Positions 26,067 to 34,237 of a stretch of 64,000 nucleotides of DNA are shown here, piece after piece. The stretch is from CAYGHE01 sp964349805. GTDB taxonomy: Bacteria; Patescibacteriota; Saccharimonadia; Saccharimonadales; Saccharimonadaceae. The notes below the pieces were generated by a model that saw only the letters and a program-made list of their open reading frames with translations, did not search any database and had not been told where the DNA came from. The position numbers and the translations under genes were made by a program. The stretch is from NCBI GenBank assembly GCA_964349805.1, contig CAYGHE010000002.1, positions 21,435 through 85,434 of the forward strand, read 5' to 3'. Each line of letters opens with the position of its first letter. Within the stretch, counting starts at the first letter, position 1.

Positions 26067-27443
26067 CTAAAATTCCTCCACTTCTTGGCCTAGTGCTAGA
26101 AGATTAGCGTCGCTCTGCATAGGACCTATTAGCTGAGCACCTATAGGCAAACCTGAGTCAGTTGAACCCGCCGGCACACTGATTGCCGGTAAACCTGCCA
26201 GAGAAGCCGGAACTGTCATAACATCGGATAAATACATCTTGATAGGGTCATCAGTATTCTCGCCTAGCTTGAAGGCTGGCGTGGGTGCTGTTGGCCCGAG
26301 CAACATATCATAATTTTTGAGGAGCTCATCGAACTGGCTAATGAGAAGTGTACGAGCTTTTTGGGCTTGAAGATAATAGGCGTCAAAGAAACCGCTTGAT
26401 AAAACGTGGTTTCCAATCATAATGCGCCGTTTGTTTTCGGCTTCAAAACGAGAACGGCTTTGACCATAGAGCTCTTGTAAGTTGTCAGCTCCCTCAAAAC
26501 GATAGCCGTATCGAACACCGTCATAACGCGCTAAATTACTACTGACTTCCGCTGGTACGATTATGTAATACATGGCCAAAGTGTATTTAGCGATAGGTAG
26601 ACTAATTTCTTCAACCACATGTCCGATTTTGCGTAATTTGTCCGCGTATTCTAGCACCTGATTTTTTACATCCGAATCAACCTCGTCGGTCATAAATTCT
26701 TTAATAAGTCCGATTTTCTGCTTGGACTCTATTGATTGTTTTGGTGAAAAGAAATCCGGCAAGGTTGTCGTGTCGTTCTTGTCCTGGCCGGCTATAATAC
26801 TCATTATCAAAGCGGCGTCACTAGAATTAGTCGTAATAGCTCCGACAACATCAGTGCTGCTAGCCATTGCCACCACACCATAACGGCTAACAGCACCGTA
26901 AGTTGGTTTAATACCTACTACGCCATTAAAGCTAGCGGGTTGACGAATAGAACCACCCGTATCAGTACCTAACGCAAAAGGCACGATATCGAGTGCCACC
27001 GCTACCGCTGAACCTCCACTGCTACCACCAGCTACTCGTGTTTTATCAATGGCGTTACTTGTAGGTCCGAAAGCCGAGTTTTCAGTACTACCGCCATGAG
27101 CGAAAGCATCTAGGTTAGCTTTGCCGATACAAATAGCACCCTCAGCTTCAAGTTTTTCAACAGCTGTAGCCTGCAGTGGAGCGTTGAAATCTTCAAGCAT
27201 TTTGCTGGCAGCAGTTGTAGGAGCGCCAAATGCCAAGAAATTATCTTTTATCACGAATGGCACGCCAGCCAAGCGACCAGTAATTTTGCCTTCATCAACT
27301 TCTTTGGCTCGTTGCATAGCCCGATCCTCAGTAAGGCTTAAAAGCGCATGATAATCTTGGTTTTGTTGCGCCTTGGACAAGGCTCTTTTGATGTTATCCT
27401 GAGCGCTTTGGTTCAAAAAGTCGGCTATTTTGCTCATCGTCAT
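26067..27443 (-). CDS. gatA: Asp-tRNA(Asn)/Glu-tRNA(Gln) amidotransferase subunit A
   Basis: A 458-residue amidase that releases ammonia from glutamine. The amidase signature with Ser-cisSer-Lys is seen: IKDNF (catalytic Lys), AGGSSGGSAVAVA and GTDTGGSIRQPA (catalytic Ser). The ATG overlaps the gatC stop by 4 nt. Together with GatB and GatC it lets the cell make Gln-tRNA and/or Asn-tRNA indirectly. Confidence 0.97.
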   Translation of the reverse strand: MTMSKIADFLNQSAQDNIKRALSKAQQNQDYHALLSLTEDRAMQRAKEVDEGKITGRLAGVPFVIKDNFLAFGAPTTAASKMLEDFNAPLQATAVEKLEAEGAICIGKANLDAFAHGGSTENSAFGPTSNAIDKTRVAGGSSGGSAVAVALDIVPFALGTDTGGSIRQPASFNGVVGIKPTYGAVSRYGVVAMASSTDVVGAITTNSSDAALIMSIIAGQDKNDTTTLPDFFSPKQSIESKQKIGLIKEFMTDEVDSDVKNQVLEYADKLRKIGHVVEEISLPIAKYTLAMYYIIVPAEVSSNLARYDGVRYGYRFEGADNLQELYGQSRSRFEAENKRRIMIGNHVLSSGFFDAYYLQAQKARTLLISQFDELLKNYDMLLGPTAPTPAFKLGENTDDPIKMYLSDVMTVPASLAGLPAISVPAGSTDSGLPIGAQLIGPMQSDANLLALGQEVEEF

Positions 27444-27730
27444 AAAACCTTCGGCACTTTCACGGCATTTTCGGCATGCTCCGAAGCAAGCCCTAATAGC
27501 TGCTCTCTGCTCACTTTTACAGGAGTTGTCTCGTCATTACGCCAAACATTCTTGAGGCCAGTAACTTGATAAGTGGGCTCGACACCACTTGTGTCTAGCT
27601 CTCCGAGCTGGGTAATGTATTCTACTATGCGATCAAGGTCGCCCATTAAAAAATCAATTTCGGCGCTATCCAATTCAAAACCAGAAAGCCGCGCTAAATA
27701 CTCGACATCTTTTCGAGAAATTTGTGTCAT
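27440..27730 (-). CDS. gatC: Asp-tRNA(Asn)/Glu-tRNA(Gln) amidotransferase subunit C
   Basis: 96 residues, the small belt subunit wrapping GatA and GatB. Typical VEYLARLSGFELDSAEI start and the mid-region LGELDTSGVEPTYQV with the conserved VEPT. First gene of the operon gatC-gatA-orf139-gatB. The ATG is 7 nt after a TATAAT, so the operon transcript likely begins at the start codon. Confidence 0.94.
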   Translation of the reverse strand: MTQISRKDVEYLARLSGFELDSAEIDFLMGDLDRIVEYITQLGELDTSGVEPTYQVTGLKNVWRNDETTPVKVSREQLLGLASEHAENAVKVPKVL

Positions 27731-27737
27731 ACAAGAT

Positions 27738-27766
27738 ATTATAGCTTAAACAGTGAGTGTTTTACA
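27738..27766 (-). promoter_or_regulatory. gat operon promoter, predicted leaderless
   Basis: TGTAAA (27761-27766), 17 bp, TATAAT (27738-27743) on the minus strand; 7 nt from the hexamer to ATG 27730. Confidence 0.6.
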
Positions 27767-27783
27767 GGATGCTGAACCTGGAG

Positions 27784-28989
27784 TTATCGGTTGTCGACAA
27801 ATGTATGGGCTTTACCACCCATACCGGCTCGACCAGTTCGTCCGATACGATGTATATAATCTTCGTAAGTTTGTGGAGTATCAAAGTTGATTACGTGTGA
27901 TACGTTAGGGATATCCAAACCGCGAGCCGCTACATCGGTTGCGACCATTACTCTAACGTGTTCGTCCTTGAACTGCTTGAGTGCTCGTTGGCGTTGCGAC
28001 TGGTTTTTGTTACCGTGGATTGCTACCGATGGAATACCGCTGTTGCCTAAGTGATCGCTTAATCGTTGTACGCCAAATTTAGTCTCACCAAATACCAAAA
28101 CCTTGTCATAATCTTCACTGCGCAACATCTCCGTCAAAAGATCTATCTTGTGTGATTTGTCACGCGATTCAATAATTGTTTGTTCTATATGTTCGTTGGT
28201 TTCACTAGTTCTAACTGATACCGTAACTGGATCTTTTAGAAAATCATTAACCAACCTTTGTATCTCGGGGCTCGTCGTAGCACTAAAGAATAGCGTTTGA
28301 CGGTCAGGGTTAGTATGTCCGACGATAGTACGAATATCTGGCAAGAATCCCATGTCAAGCATACGATCAGCTTCATCAAGGACTAGGGTGTTGACATTAT
28401 CCAGTTGTAATATATGACGATTGATTAGATCTTTTAATCGTCCTGGGGTACCCACAATAAAGTGAGGACGACGTTTTATATCGCGAATCTGTCTGTCTAT
28501 ATTGACTCCCCCGACAATCAGAGCAGAGTAAAGATTAAGTCCTTTACTAAACTCTCTGAATTGTTCGTCAATTTGTTGAGCTAGCTCGCGGGTTGGCGCG
28601 ACTATCAAGACGCTTGGTCGCATCGATACGCCGATCTGGCGTTCAATAATCGGCAGCAAGAAAGCAGCCGTTTTACCGGTACCAGTGTTCGCTATTCCGA
28701 TAACGTCTTTGCCGTCGAGAATATAAGGAATCGCCTGATCTTGAACGGCAGTCGTAGCTTCATATCCCTTTTTGGATATATTGTAGTGAAGTTGTGAGCT
28801 AAAGTTAAAATCTGAGAATTTGTGTGTCGAGACATACTGAACCTCATCGGCTTTAGCGATAGCTTGGTTAATGAATTTGCTCGGATGGATATACTTCTTG
28901 GTTGGCCCTTTGTTGAGGCGCCTCGCTCCATTGTAACTGGGGCGATAGCCGCCAGAAGAACGTCCAGTCCGTCTTTGTTGATACGCCAT
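27784..28989 (-). CDS. DEAD-box RNA helicase
   Basis: 401 residues. A basic Arg/Gly/Tyr-rich N-terminus (about 1-45) precedes the RecA-like core with motif I ANTGTGKT, Ia PTRELAQQ, DEAD (in VLDEADRM), SAT (FFSATT), and C-terminal motifs ARGLDIP and HRIGRTGRAG. It ends directly after motif VI without a long tail. The likely role is RNA unwinding in ribosome assembly or cold adaptation. It has an AAAGG site and a leader instead of leaderless starts. Confidence 0.93.
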   Translation of the reverse strand: MAYQQRRTGRSSGGYRPSYNGARRLNKGPTKKYIHPSKFINQAIAKADEVQYVSTHKFSDFNFSSQLHYNISKKGYEATTAVQDQAIPYILDGKDVIGIANTGTGKTAAFLLPIIERQIGVSMRPSVLIVAPTRELAQQIDEQFREFSKGLNLYSALIVGGVNIDRQIRDIKRRPHFIVGTPGRLKDLINRHILQLDNVNTLVLDEADRMLDMGFLPDIRTIVGHTNPDRQTLFFSATTSPEIQRLVNDFLKDPVTVSVRTSETNEHIEQTIIESRDKSHKIDLLTEMLRSEDYDKVLVFGETKFGVQRLSDHLGNSGIPSVAIHGNKNQSQRQRALKQFKDEHVRVMVATDVAARGLDIPNVSHVINFDTPQTYEDYIHRIGRTGRAGMGGKAHTFVDNR

Positions 28990-29163
28990 AAAAAAATAAA
29001 CCTTTCTAGTTAGTGTTAATTAAATAGCTGTTGCAGTCAGGGTCATTATTATAAAGACCTTAGGAGGAACAGCGAGAAGAGGTTTCGGTTTTATCGAAAT
29101 TAACTCGACATTCATCGAATGCAATACTTTAATAATAGCACAGTCTTTAAATTTTTGCAAGCA
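28990..29163 (-). promoter_or_regulatory. intergenic 5' region of the DEAD-box gene
   Basis: About 174 nt between uvrB and the helicase start. On the minus strand a TATAAT occurs at about 29046-29051, and upstream there are two small inverted repeats (TCGATGAATGTCGA and TTTCGATAAAACCGAAA). A leader of about 50 nt follows. Long leaders are typical of cold-induced helicase mRNAs; no known riboswitch is recognised. Confidence 0.35.
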
Positions 29164-31131
29164 CTACAGCTTAGAATTTATATCCGCAATGAGATCTCTA
29201 AGTTCGGCAGCCTTTTCAAACTCCAAATTCGCGCTGGCAAGTTCCATTTGGGATGTCAGTTCTTTTATCAGGTTCGGATATTCGTCTTTTGGAATTTTCT
29301 TTAGATTCAGTTTGTCTTTTTTGCCTTCTTTCTTGGGAACAATGGCACGTAGACCTTCATTAATGTTCTTAGCGATAGATATAGGAGTAATGCCGTGTTT
29401 TTCGTTATAAGCTTGCTGGATAGAACGGCGACGATTAGTTTCGCTAATAGCCTGCTTCATAGACTCGGTCATTACATCGGCATACATAAAGACTTTACCT
29501 TCAGCGTGGCGAGCAGCGCGCCCTATGGTCTGAATTAGCGAATTAGCACTCCTCAAGAAACCTTCCTTGTCGGCGTCCATAATAGCCACCATACTAACTT
29601 CTGGTAAATCAAGGCCCTCTCGTAGCAAGTTAATACCAACTAACACATCATAGATCCCAGTACGCAAATCTTTTAATATGTCGCTTCTCTCTAGAGTGTC
29701 AACATCACTGTGTATGTAAGCTGTTTTAATTTCGAGCTCTTGCAAGTAAGTCGATAGGTCTTCGGCCATGCGTTTGGTTAAAGTAGTTACCAGCACACGC
29801 TGACCCTTGCTGACTCTATCGTTAATCTCGGCCACCAAATCATCTATCTGACCTTTGGTTGGGCGAATGATAATCTCTGGATCAACTAGGCCAGTGGGAC
29901 GAATAACCTGCTCGACTGGTGGAGGGCTTTGGGATAATTCATATTCGCTAGGTGTGGCCGAAACGTAAATCGCTTGGTTCACATGACGGTCAAATTCCTC
30001 GAATTTTAAAGGTCGATTGTCTAGGGCACTCGGTAAGCGAAACCCATGTTCTACCAAGACTTCTTTTCTAGCTCGGTCCCCCCGATACATTCCTCTTATT
30101 TGAGGCAAGGTCATATGGCTCTCGTCTATAAACAGCAAAAAATCTTCGGGGAAATAGTCGACTAGTGTGGCTGGTTGTTCGCCCGGCTCGCGATTAGTTA
30201 GATAGCGACTATAGTTCTCGATACCTTTGACGAATCCAGTTTGCTCTAGCATTTCTATGTCGTATTTAGTGCGCTGCGATAAGCGCTGAGCCTCTAATAA
30301 TTTACCTTGTTTTTCGAACTGATTAATTCGTTCTTCGAATTCTTTTTTAATACCTATCAGGGCATGTTCTAGTTTTTCTTTTGGAGTTACGAAGTGACTG
30401 CTTGGAAATACTGTTATCTCTTCGGGCTCTGCTATAATTTCGCCTGTCAAAGGGTTGACTTTAGTCAAACGCTCAACCGTATCCGCAAAGAATTCTATTC
30501 TATAAGCAGTGTCGCCACCAGCAGGAAAAACGTCCACTACATCGCCACGCACCCTAAATGTCCCTCTCTCGAAAGCCACGTCGTTGCGTTGATATTGAAT
30601 ATCTCTGAGCAAGCGCAACAGTTTATCACGGTCTCGTTTTTGGCCTCTTTTTACGGCAACCGACATATCGGCATAATCTTCCGGCGAACCGATGCCGTAA
30701 ATACAGCTCACACTAGCTACGATAATCACGTCGCGACGAGTTAATAGCGCAGTAGTTGCGGCGTGTCGCAAGCGGTCAATCTCGTCGTTGATTTTGCTGT
30801 CTTTTTCAATATAAGTGTCGCTGCTTGGAACGTACGCTTCTGGTTGGTAGTAATCAAAATAACTTACGAAATAATGAACGGCGTTTTTTGGGAAAAACAT
30901 TCTAAATTCACTGTATAGTTGAGCCGCCAGCGTCTTGTTGTGAGCCATAACCAAAGTTGGTACTTGGCGATTCGCGATAATGTTCGCCATCGTGAATGTC
31001 TTGCCACTTCCAGTTACGCCTAAGAGTGTTTGGTCCCTTTGATCAGCCTCTAGACCGCTAATAAGTTTGCGAATAGCATCAGGTTGATCGCCCGTAGGCT
31101 GGTACTCACTTTGTAACTTAAATCGAGCCAT
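29164..31131 (-). CDS. uvrB: excinuclease ABC subunit B
   Basis: 655 residues; the damage-verifying helicase-like core of nucleotide excision repair. Walker A GVTGSGKTFT (about 39-48), the beta-hairpin segment with YFVSYFDYYQPEAYVP, helicase motifs through LLREGLDLPEVS and QTIGRAARH, and the C-terminal UVR motif that binds UvrC (last 35 residues). Full length. The ATG at 31131 is 6 nt after an extended -10 (TGT-TATAAT, 31138-31143). Confidence 0.98.
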   Translation of the reverse strand: MARFKLQSEYQPTGDQPDAIRKLISGLEADQRDQTLLGVTGSGKTFTMANIIANRQVPTLVMAHNKTLAAQLYSEFRMFFPKNAVHYFVSYFDYYQPEAYVPSSDTYIEKDSKINDEIDRLRHAATTALLTRRDVIIVASVSCIYGIGSPEDYADMSVAVKRGQKRDRDKLLRLLRDIQYQRNDVAFERGTFRVRGDVVDVFPAGGDTAYRIEFFADTVERLTKVNPLTGEIIAEPEEITVFPSSHFVTPKEKLEHALIGIKKEFEERINQFEKQGKLLEAQRLSQRTKYDIEMLEQTGFVKGIENYSRYLTNREPGEQPATLVDYFPEDFLLFIDESHMTLPQIRGMYRGDRARKEVLVEHGFRLPSALDNRPLKFEEFDRHVNQAIYVSATPSEYELSQSPPPVEQVIRPTGLVDPEIIIRPTKGQIDDLVAEINDRVSKGQRVLVTTLTKRMAEDLSTYLQELEIKTAYIHSDVDTLERSDILKDLRTGIYDVLVGINLLREGLDLPEVSMVAIMDADKEGFLRSANSLIQTIGRAARHAEGKVFMYADVMTESMKQAISETNRRRSIQQAYNEKHGITPISIAKNINEGLRAIVPKKEGKKDKLNLKKIPKDEYPNLIKELTSQMELASANLEFEKAAELRDLIADINSKL

Positions 31132-31137
31132 CTAATA

Positions 31138-31143
31138 ATTATA
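31138..31143 (-). promoter_or_regulatory. uvrB -10 box, predicted leaderless
   Basis: TATAAT on the minus strand preceded by TGT (extended -10), ending 6 nt before ATG. -35 poor. Confidence 0.55.
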
Positions 31144-31195
31144 ACAGGGGGCGGAAAGAATTTTTAATTCGTAATTTATAATTTTTAATAGAATG

Positions 31196-31300
31196 CCCCA
31201 GCTACCAGTTCCCAATCCCTAACCCCTTACTTTTACGGGTCCTGCCTTCGCCGTACGGCGAACGGTCCGCCCCGCCTCACGTCACCCGTAAAAGTGATTT
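31196..31300. repeat. palindromic intergenic element, copy A of a dispersed repeat
   Basis: It begins CCCCAGCTACCAGTTCCC, nearly the same as 34164-34180. An inverted repeat ACTTTTACGGGT (31229-31240) / ACCCGTAAAAGT (31284-31295) encloses a perfect 16-bp palindrome TTCGCCGTACGGCGAA (31247-31262). No ORF of note. GC content is clearly above the AT-rich flank. Confidence 0.6.
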
Positions 31301-31328
31301 GTCTTGATTTGAATCTATGTTTGTCAAG

Positions 31329-31451
31329 GCTTTTACTAGCGCATGGCTTTCTGAAGGCTTGCGGAGCGACCGAAAGGGAGCGGAGGCCGAACGCCACGGG
31401 ATGTTTACACCCGTAGAGTGACCTAAAGAAAGCTATGAGCTAGTAAGAAGC
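31329..31451. ncRNA. candidate structured RNA (or inverted-repeat element) of unknown family
   Basis: Two arms, 31329-31352 and 31427-31451, pair over 23 bp in three blocks (4, 8 and 11 bp, one G-U), interrupted only by one bulge and one mismatch. They enclose a 74-nt GC-rich core containing the hairpin ACGGG-N9-CCCGT (31396-31414). A weak T-rich end (TGTTTTG) follows on the plus strand. I looked for RNase P, tmRNA and SRP signatures and saw none. The strand is undecided; a small inverted-repeat transposable element is an alternative. Confidence 0.4.
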
Positions 31452-31467
31452 TGTTTTGAATAGTAAA

Positions 31468-32076
31468 TTAGCCGCGTTTAACGCCGCGACCTTTGGCGTG
31501 ATCGTCGGTTCCATCGTGGACAAAGTCATCGTATTTTTCGTCTAGGACTTCTATAATTTTATCGACTAGCCGAACAGGGTCGGTATCATAAATAACATCT
31601 TTTGCGCCAGGCGTTTCAATTTTTTCAAGCAACGTTGGCACATAATCCGCTAAACCACCGCTACCAAGTAACACTCCGCACACCTTTCGGCTTTCTAGCG
31701 CCGTTGATAATTCATGCAAGCTCCCCATTCGCCCGCCTATAGTAATAACGGCGTCACTGCTGCGAATTAAATGCACGTCACGCCCGACATAAGCCATCCC
31801 AGTAAAGTTGATGTAATCAAATTCAACAGTTGGCAGTTTATAGACAGTTACGTGCTCGCGAAACGAGCTGGCTGGTGAAAAGCCTACCGATACGCCTTTG
31901 CGATCTTTGACGCTGAAAGCGCCTTGGGCGGCATACCATGGTAATCCGACAGTTGCGCCAGTCGTTAGCGTTTTGCCCGCTTTGGCGATCGCCTTACCTA
32001 AATCATAAGCCAGTTGGTGTGAAGTCTGTACGGTTGGGCCGGATGCTGCTCCGGAAACGCAAATTTGATATCTCAT
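31468..32076 (-). CDS. LOG/SLOG-family (TIGR00725-like) protein
   Basis: 202 residues with a Rossmann-like nucleotide-binding fold: CVSGAASGP near the N-terminus, GATVGLPWYAAQGA, and the signature GGRMGSLHELSTALE, a variant of the LOG PGGxGTxxE motif. Classical LOG enzymes release cytokinin bases from nucleotides; the bacterial TIGR00725-like branch has no settled function. The C-terminus is Asp/His/Lys-rich. It sits 12 nt after the PfkB-type kinase, last in the fba operon. Confidence 0.75.
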   Translation of the reverse strand: MRYQICVSGAASGPTVQTSHQLAYDLGKAIAKAGKTLTTGATVGLPWYAAQGAFSVKDRKGVSVGFSPASSFREHVTVYKLPTVEFDYINFTGMAYVGRDVHLIRSSDAVITIGGRMGSLHELSTALESRKVCGVLLGSGGLADYVPTLLEKIETPGAKDVIYDTDPVRLVDKIIEVLDEKYDDFVHDGTDDHAKGRGVKRG

Positions 32077-32088
32077 ATTCGTTAAAGC

Positions 32089-33060
32089 CTAGAAAGGCTT
32101 CTCCTTAATTGGCATTGAGTGCAGTTTGGTTCCTTTTTGCAAAATCGCAGTTTTGGCCCCAATTTTAGTAACAACCGATGTTGAATTGGCACTGGCAAAG
32201 ATAATAGAATCTTTCAGGGAAGCACCCTGCGCCCATTGGCTCAAGAACCCTGATCCAAAAGCATCTCCGGCCCCGGTTCTATCTATGACCGGCACATCTT
32301 CGTACATGCCGGCGCGTATGATTGTTTTGCCATCACTAGCAATAACTCCGTTCGGGCCGTCGCTAATAATCGCCACAGGCACATAATTAACTAGTCGACG
32401 AATTAACTCTTCCAAGCTATCACCGTCAACAATTTGGCTCGCTTCTTGTCGGTTGACCGATAATACGTTGACATCTTCTAACAAGCCCTTTAATTTTGCC
32501 GTGTGCTTTAGTTCGCCTTTCCCAGGATTAAAAAAGATTTTTTTATCTAGACTTTTAGCTTGCGTAAAGACTTTATCAAGAACATCCATGCTTCCCGCCA
32601 TGCTGGTGATATAAAGCCAGTCAGCGTCATTGTCGTCTAAGTCAAAATTACGAGCTTCGTAATGCGTTGAAGCTCCTCGATACGTAAGTATGGTGCGCTC
32701 GCCAGATGGTGCTAATAAAAGTACTGAGTATCCTGTATTGTACCTGTCCGAATAAGTAACATGAGCAGTGTCAACACCTTCTTTGTCTAGGTCATTTATA
32801 ACCGCAATCCCGGCTGGGTCGTGACTAATAGTCCCCATAAATTGAGCGTGTAGGCCTTGGCGCGCAAAAGTCACAGCAGCATTAGTAGCCCCACCGCCAG
32901 TCGTAAAGTTGATTTGGTTAACATCGGCTTTCTCGCCCATTTCAAGTTTCATGAAAACCTCATGCGCAGCTTTATCGGTTACGGGTTTTAGCTCATCGCT
33001 ATGGCTTAGAAAAACATCCTGAACAGCAGCACCGATTGAAAGAATTTTAACGGCGCTCAC
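32089..33060 (-). CDS. PfkB-family carbohydrate kinase
   Basis: 323 residues. PfkB signature 1 region FTTGGGATNAAVTFARQG and signature 2 DRTGAGDAFGSGF with the catalytic Asp are intact, as in ribokinases, adenosine kinases and PfkB phosphofructokinases. Substrate cannot be read from sequence alone. Its GTG start overlaps the fba stop (GTGA), so phosphorylation of fructose-6-phosphate or another sugar feeding the aldolase is a reasonable inference; ribokinase or nucleoside kinase are alternatives. Confidence 0.9.
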   Translation of the reverse strand: MSAVKILSIGAAVQDVFLSHSDELKPVTDKAAHEVFMKLEMGEKADVNQINFTTGGGATNAAVTFARQGLHAQFMGTISHDPAGIAVINDLDKEGVDTAHVTYSDRYNTGYSVLLLAPSGERTILTYRGASTHYEARNFDLDDNDADWLYITSMAGSMDVLDKVFTQAKSLDKKIFFNPGKGELKHTAKLKGLLEDVNVLSVNRQEASQIVDGDSLEELIRRLVNYVPVAIISDGPNGVIASDGKTIIRAGMYEDVPVIDRTGAGDAFGSGFLSQWAQGASLKDSIIFASANSTSVVTKIGAKTAILQKGTKLHSMPIKEKPF

Positions 33061-33974
33061 GTCACCGCCTTTCCACTACTGTTAAACGCAGCTATCTTTT
33101 CTTCCACTACATCCTGAACTGCTTTATAGACAGCCGGCATAAGTTTGACAACCGCATACTCGTCCGGATTTTCGGCCAAAACTTTTTCTAGGTTTTTTCT
33201 GAACGCATACCGTATATCGCTATTGATATTAATTTTACTGACACCAATTTTGGCGGCCTCTTCAAAATAGTGCAAAGGTGTGCCACTACCGCCATGAAGG
33301 CTGATTTGCACTCTTGAGTCAAGTGCTTCGCGAATTTTCTGGAGTAACTCCAAATCAAGCTCTTTGGGTACTGGATACTTACCATGTAGGTTACCGATGG
33401 CAGCCGCGAAGGTATCTATACCAGTGGCCTCGGCAAAGGCTTTAGCACCATCGGGTGTTGAAAAGGTTTTCTTAATTTCTTCATAGTCAATAGCTTCGGT
33501 GTGCACGTTCGATGAACCGCCAAAATAATGAGGTTCACTTTCTATCAGGGCACCTGTAAAGGAGGCGTATTCTACGACTTCTTTAGTCCTAGCTACAATA
33601 TCTTCGTCACTGGCATCATGATTGGCCTGGGATATGTCGATATGTATGAATTCATAGCCAGCATCAATAGCTCGCTTGCAATCTTCAACCGTGGGGCTAT
33701 GATCGAGGTTGATATACATTTCGATACCATATTCGCTTTTGTAGTTATCAACCAAATCACGCAAGTTTTCTAATCCGACAGCCTTGACTTCTCCGTCACT
33801 AACTTCAACTAGTACTGGGGAATTCAGTTTTTGAGCAGCCCGAGCCACAGCAATGAGTGTTTCTTGGTTGTCAATGTTAAACGCTCCAACAGCAAAGTGC
33901 TGACTACGCGTCCGCTGCATAAGATGTCGCGCTCGCGTAGTGTTTGTGCGAATTTCTCTGATAGTCAGTCCCAT
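33057..33974 (-). CDS. fba: class II fructose-bisphosphate aldolase
   Basis: 305 residues from ATG 33974 (GLTIREIRTN); the frame is open upstream to 34028 but the family starts here. Zinc ligands and catalytic residues appear in INLDHSPT, ESEPHYFGG, AIGNLHGKYP and ISLHGGSGTP. The enzyme splits fructose-1,6-bisphosphate to triose phosphates. It leads the operon fba-pfkB-type kinase-LOG. TATACT lies at about 34018-34023, giving a leader of about 38 nt with AGGGGG upstream. Confidence 0.95.
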   Translation of the reverse strand: MGLTIREIRTNTTRARHLMQRTRSQHFAVGAFNIDNQETLIAVARAAQKLNSPVLVEVSDGEVKAVGLENLRDLVDNYKSEYGIEMYINLDHSPTVEDCKRAIDAGYEFIHIDISQANHDASDEDIVARTKEVVEYASFTGALIESEPHYFGGSSNVHTEAIDYEEIKKTFSTPDGAKAFAEATGIDTFAAAIGNLHGKYPVPKELDLELLQKIREALDSRVQISLHGGSGTPLHYFEEAAKIGVSKININSDIRYAFRKNLEKVLAENPDEYAVVKLMPAVYKAVQDVVEEKIAAFNSSGKAVT

Positions 33975-34028
33975 TTTAAGTGTCAGCCCCCTAATTTCTG
34001 TCTTGTTACTTGAATAATAGTATAACAC

Positions 34029-34237
34029 TTATGGTTGGCAGTGAACAATTTCTAATCTCTAATTCTTAATTAATTTTTAATTCACAGTTTATAAGTATTT
34101 TACATTTAACAATTCGCTGTTTTCATTTACTTATCAACTTTCATTTCTCATTCAATCCCCAGATCCCAGCTACCAGCCCCTAATCCCTGCTTACGGGGTC
34201 TGGGGCAGGACCCGCACAGATAAAGATTACCTTTATA
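34029..34237. repeat. intergenic region with copy B of a dispersed repeat
   Basis: No gene seen. An AT-rich first half contains AATTTTTAATTC, as near 31159-31170. Then CCCAGCTACCAGCCCC (34165-34180), AATCCCT and TACGGGGTC occur, and a hairpin GGGTC-N8-GACCC (34196-34213). The segment GGCAGGACCCG is the reverse complement of CGGGTCCTGCC at 31236-31246. Confidence 0.55.

Noticed and set aside
31140..31467. RNase P RNA, tmRNA or SRP RNA in the uvrB-LOG gap
   Set aside because: No GAGGAAAGUC-type RNase P block, no tRNA-like end of tmRNA, and no GGAA-loop SRP hairpin could be found on either strand.
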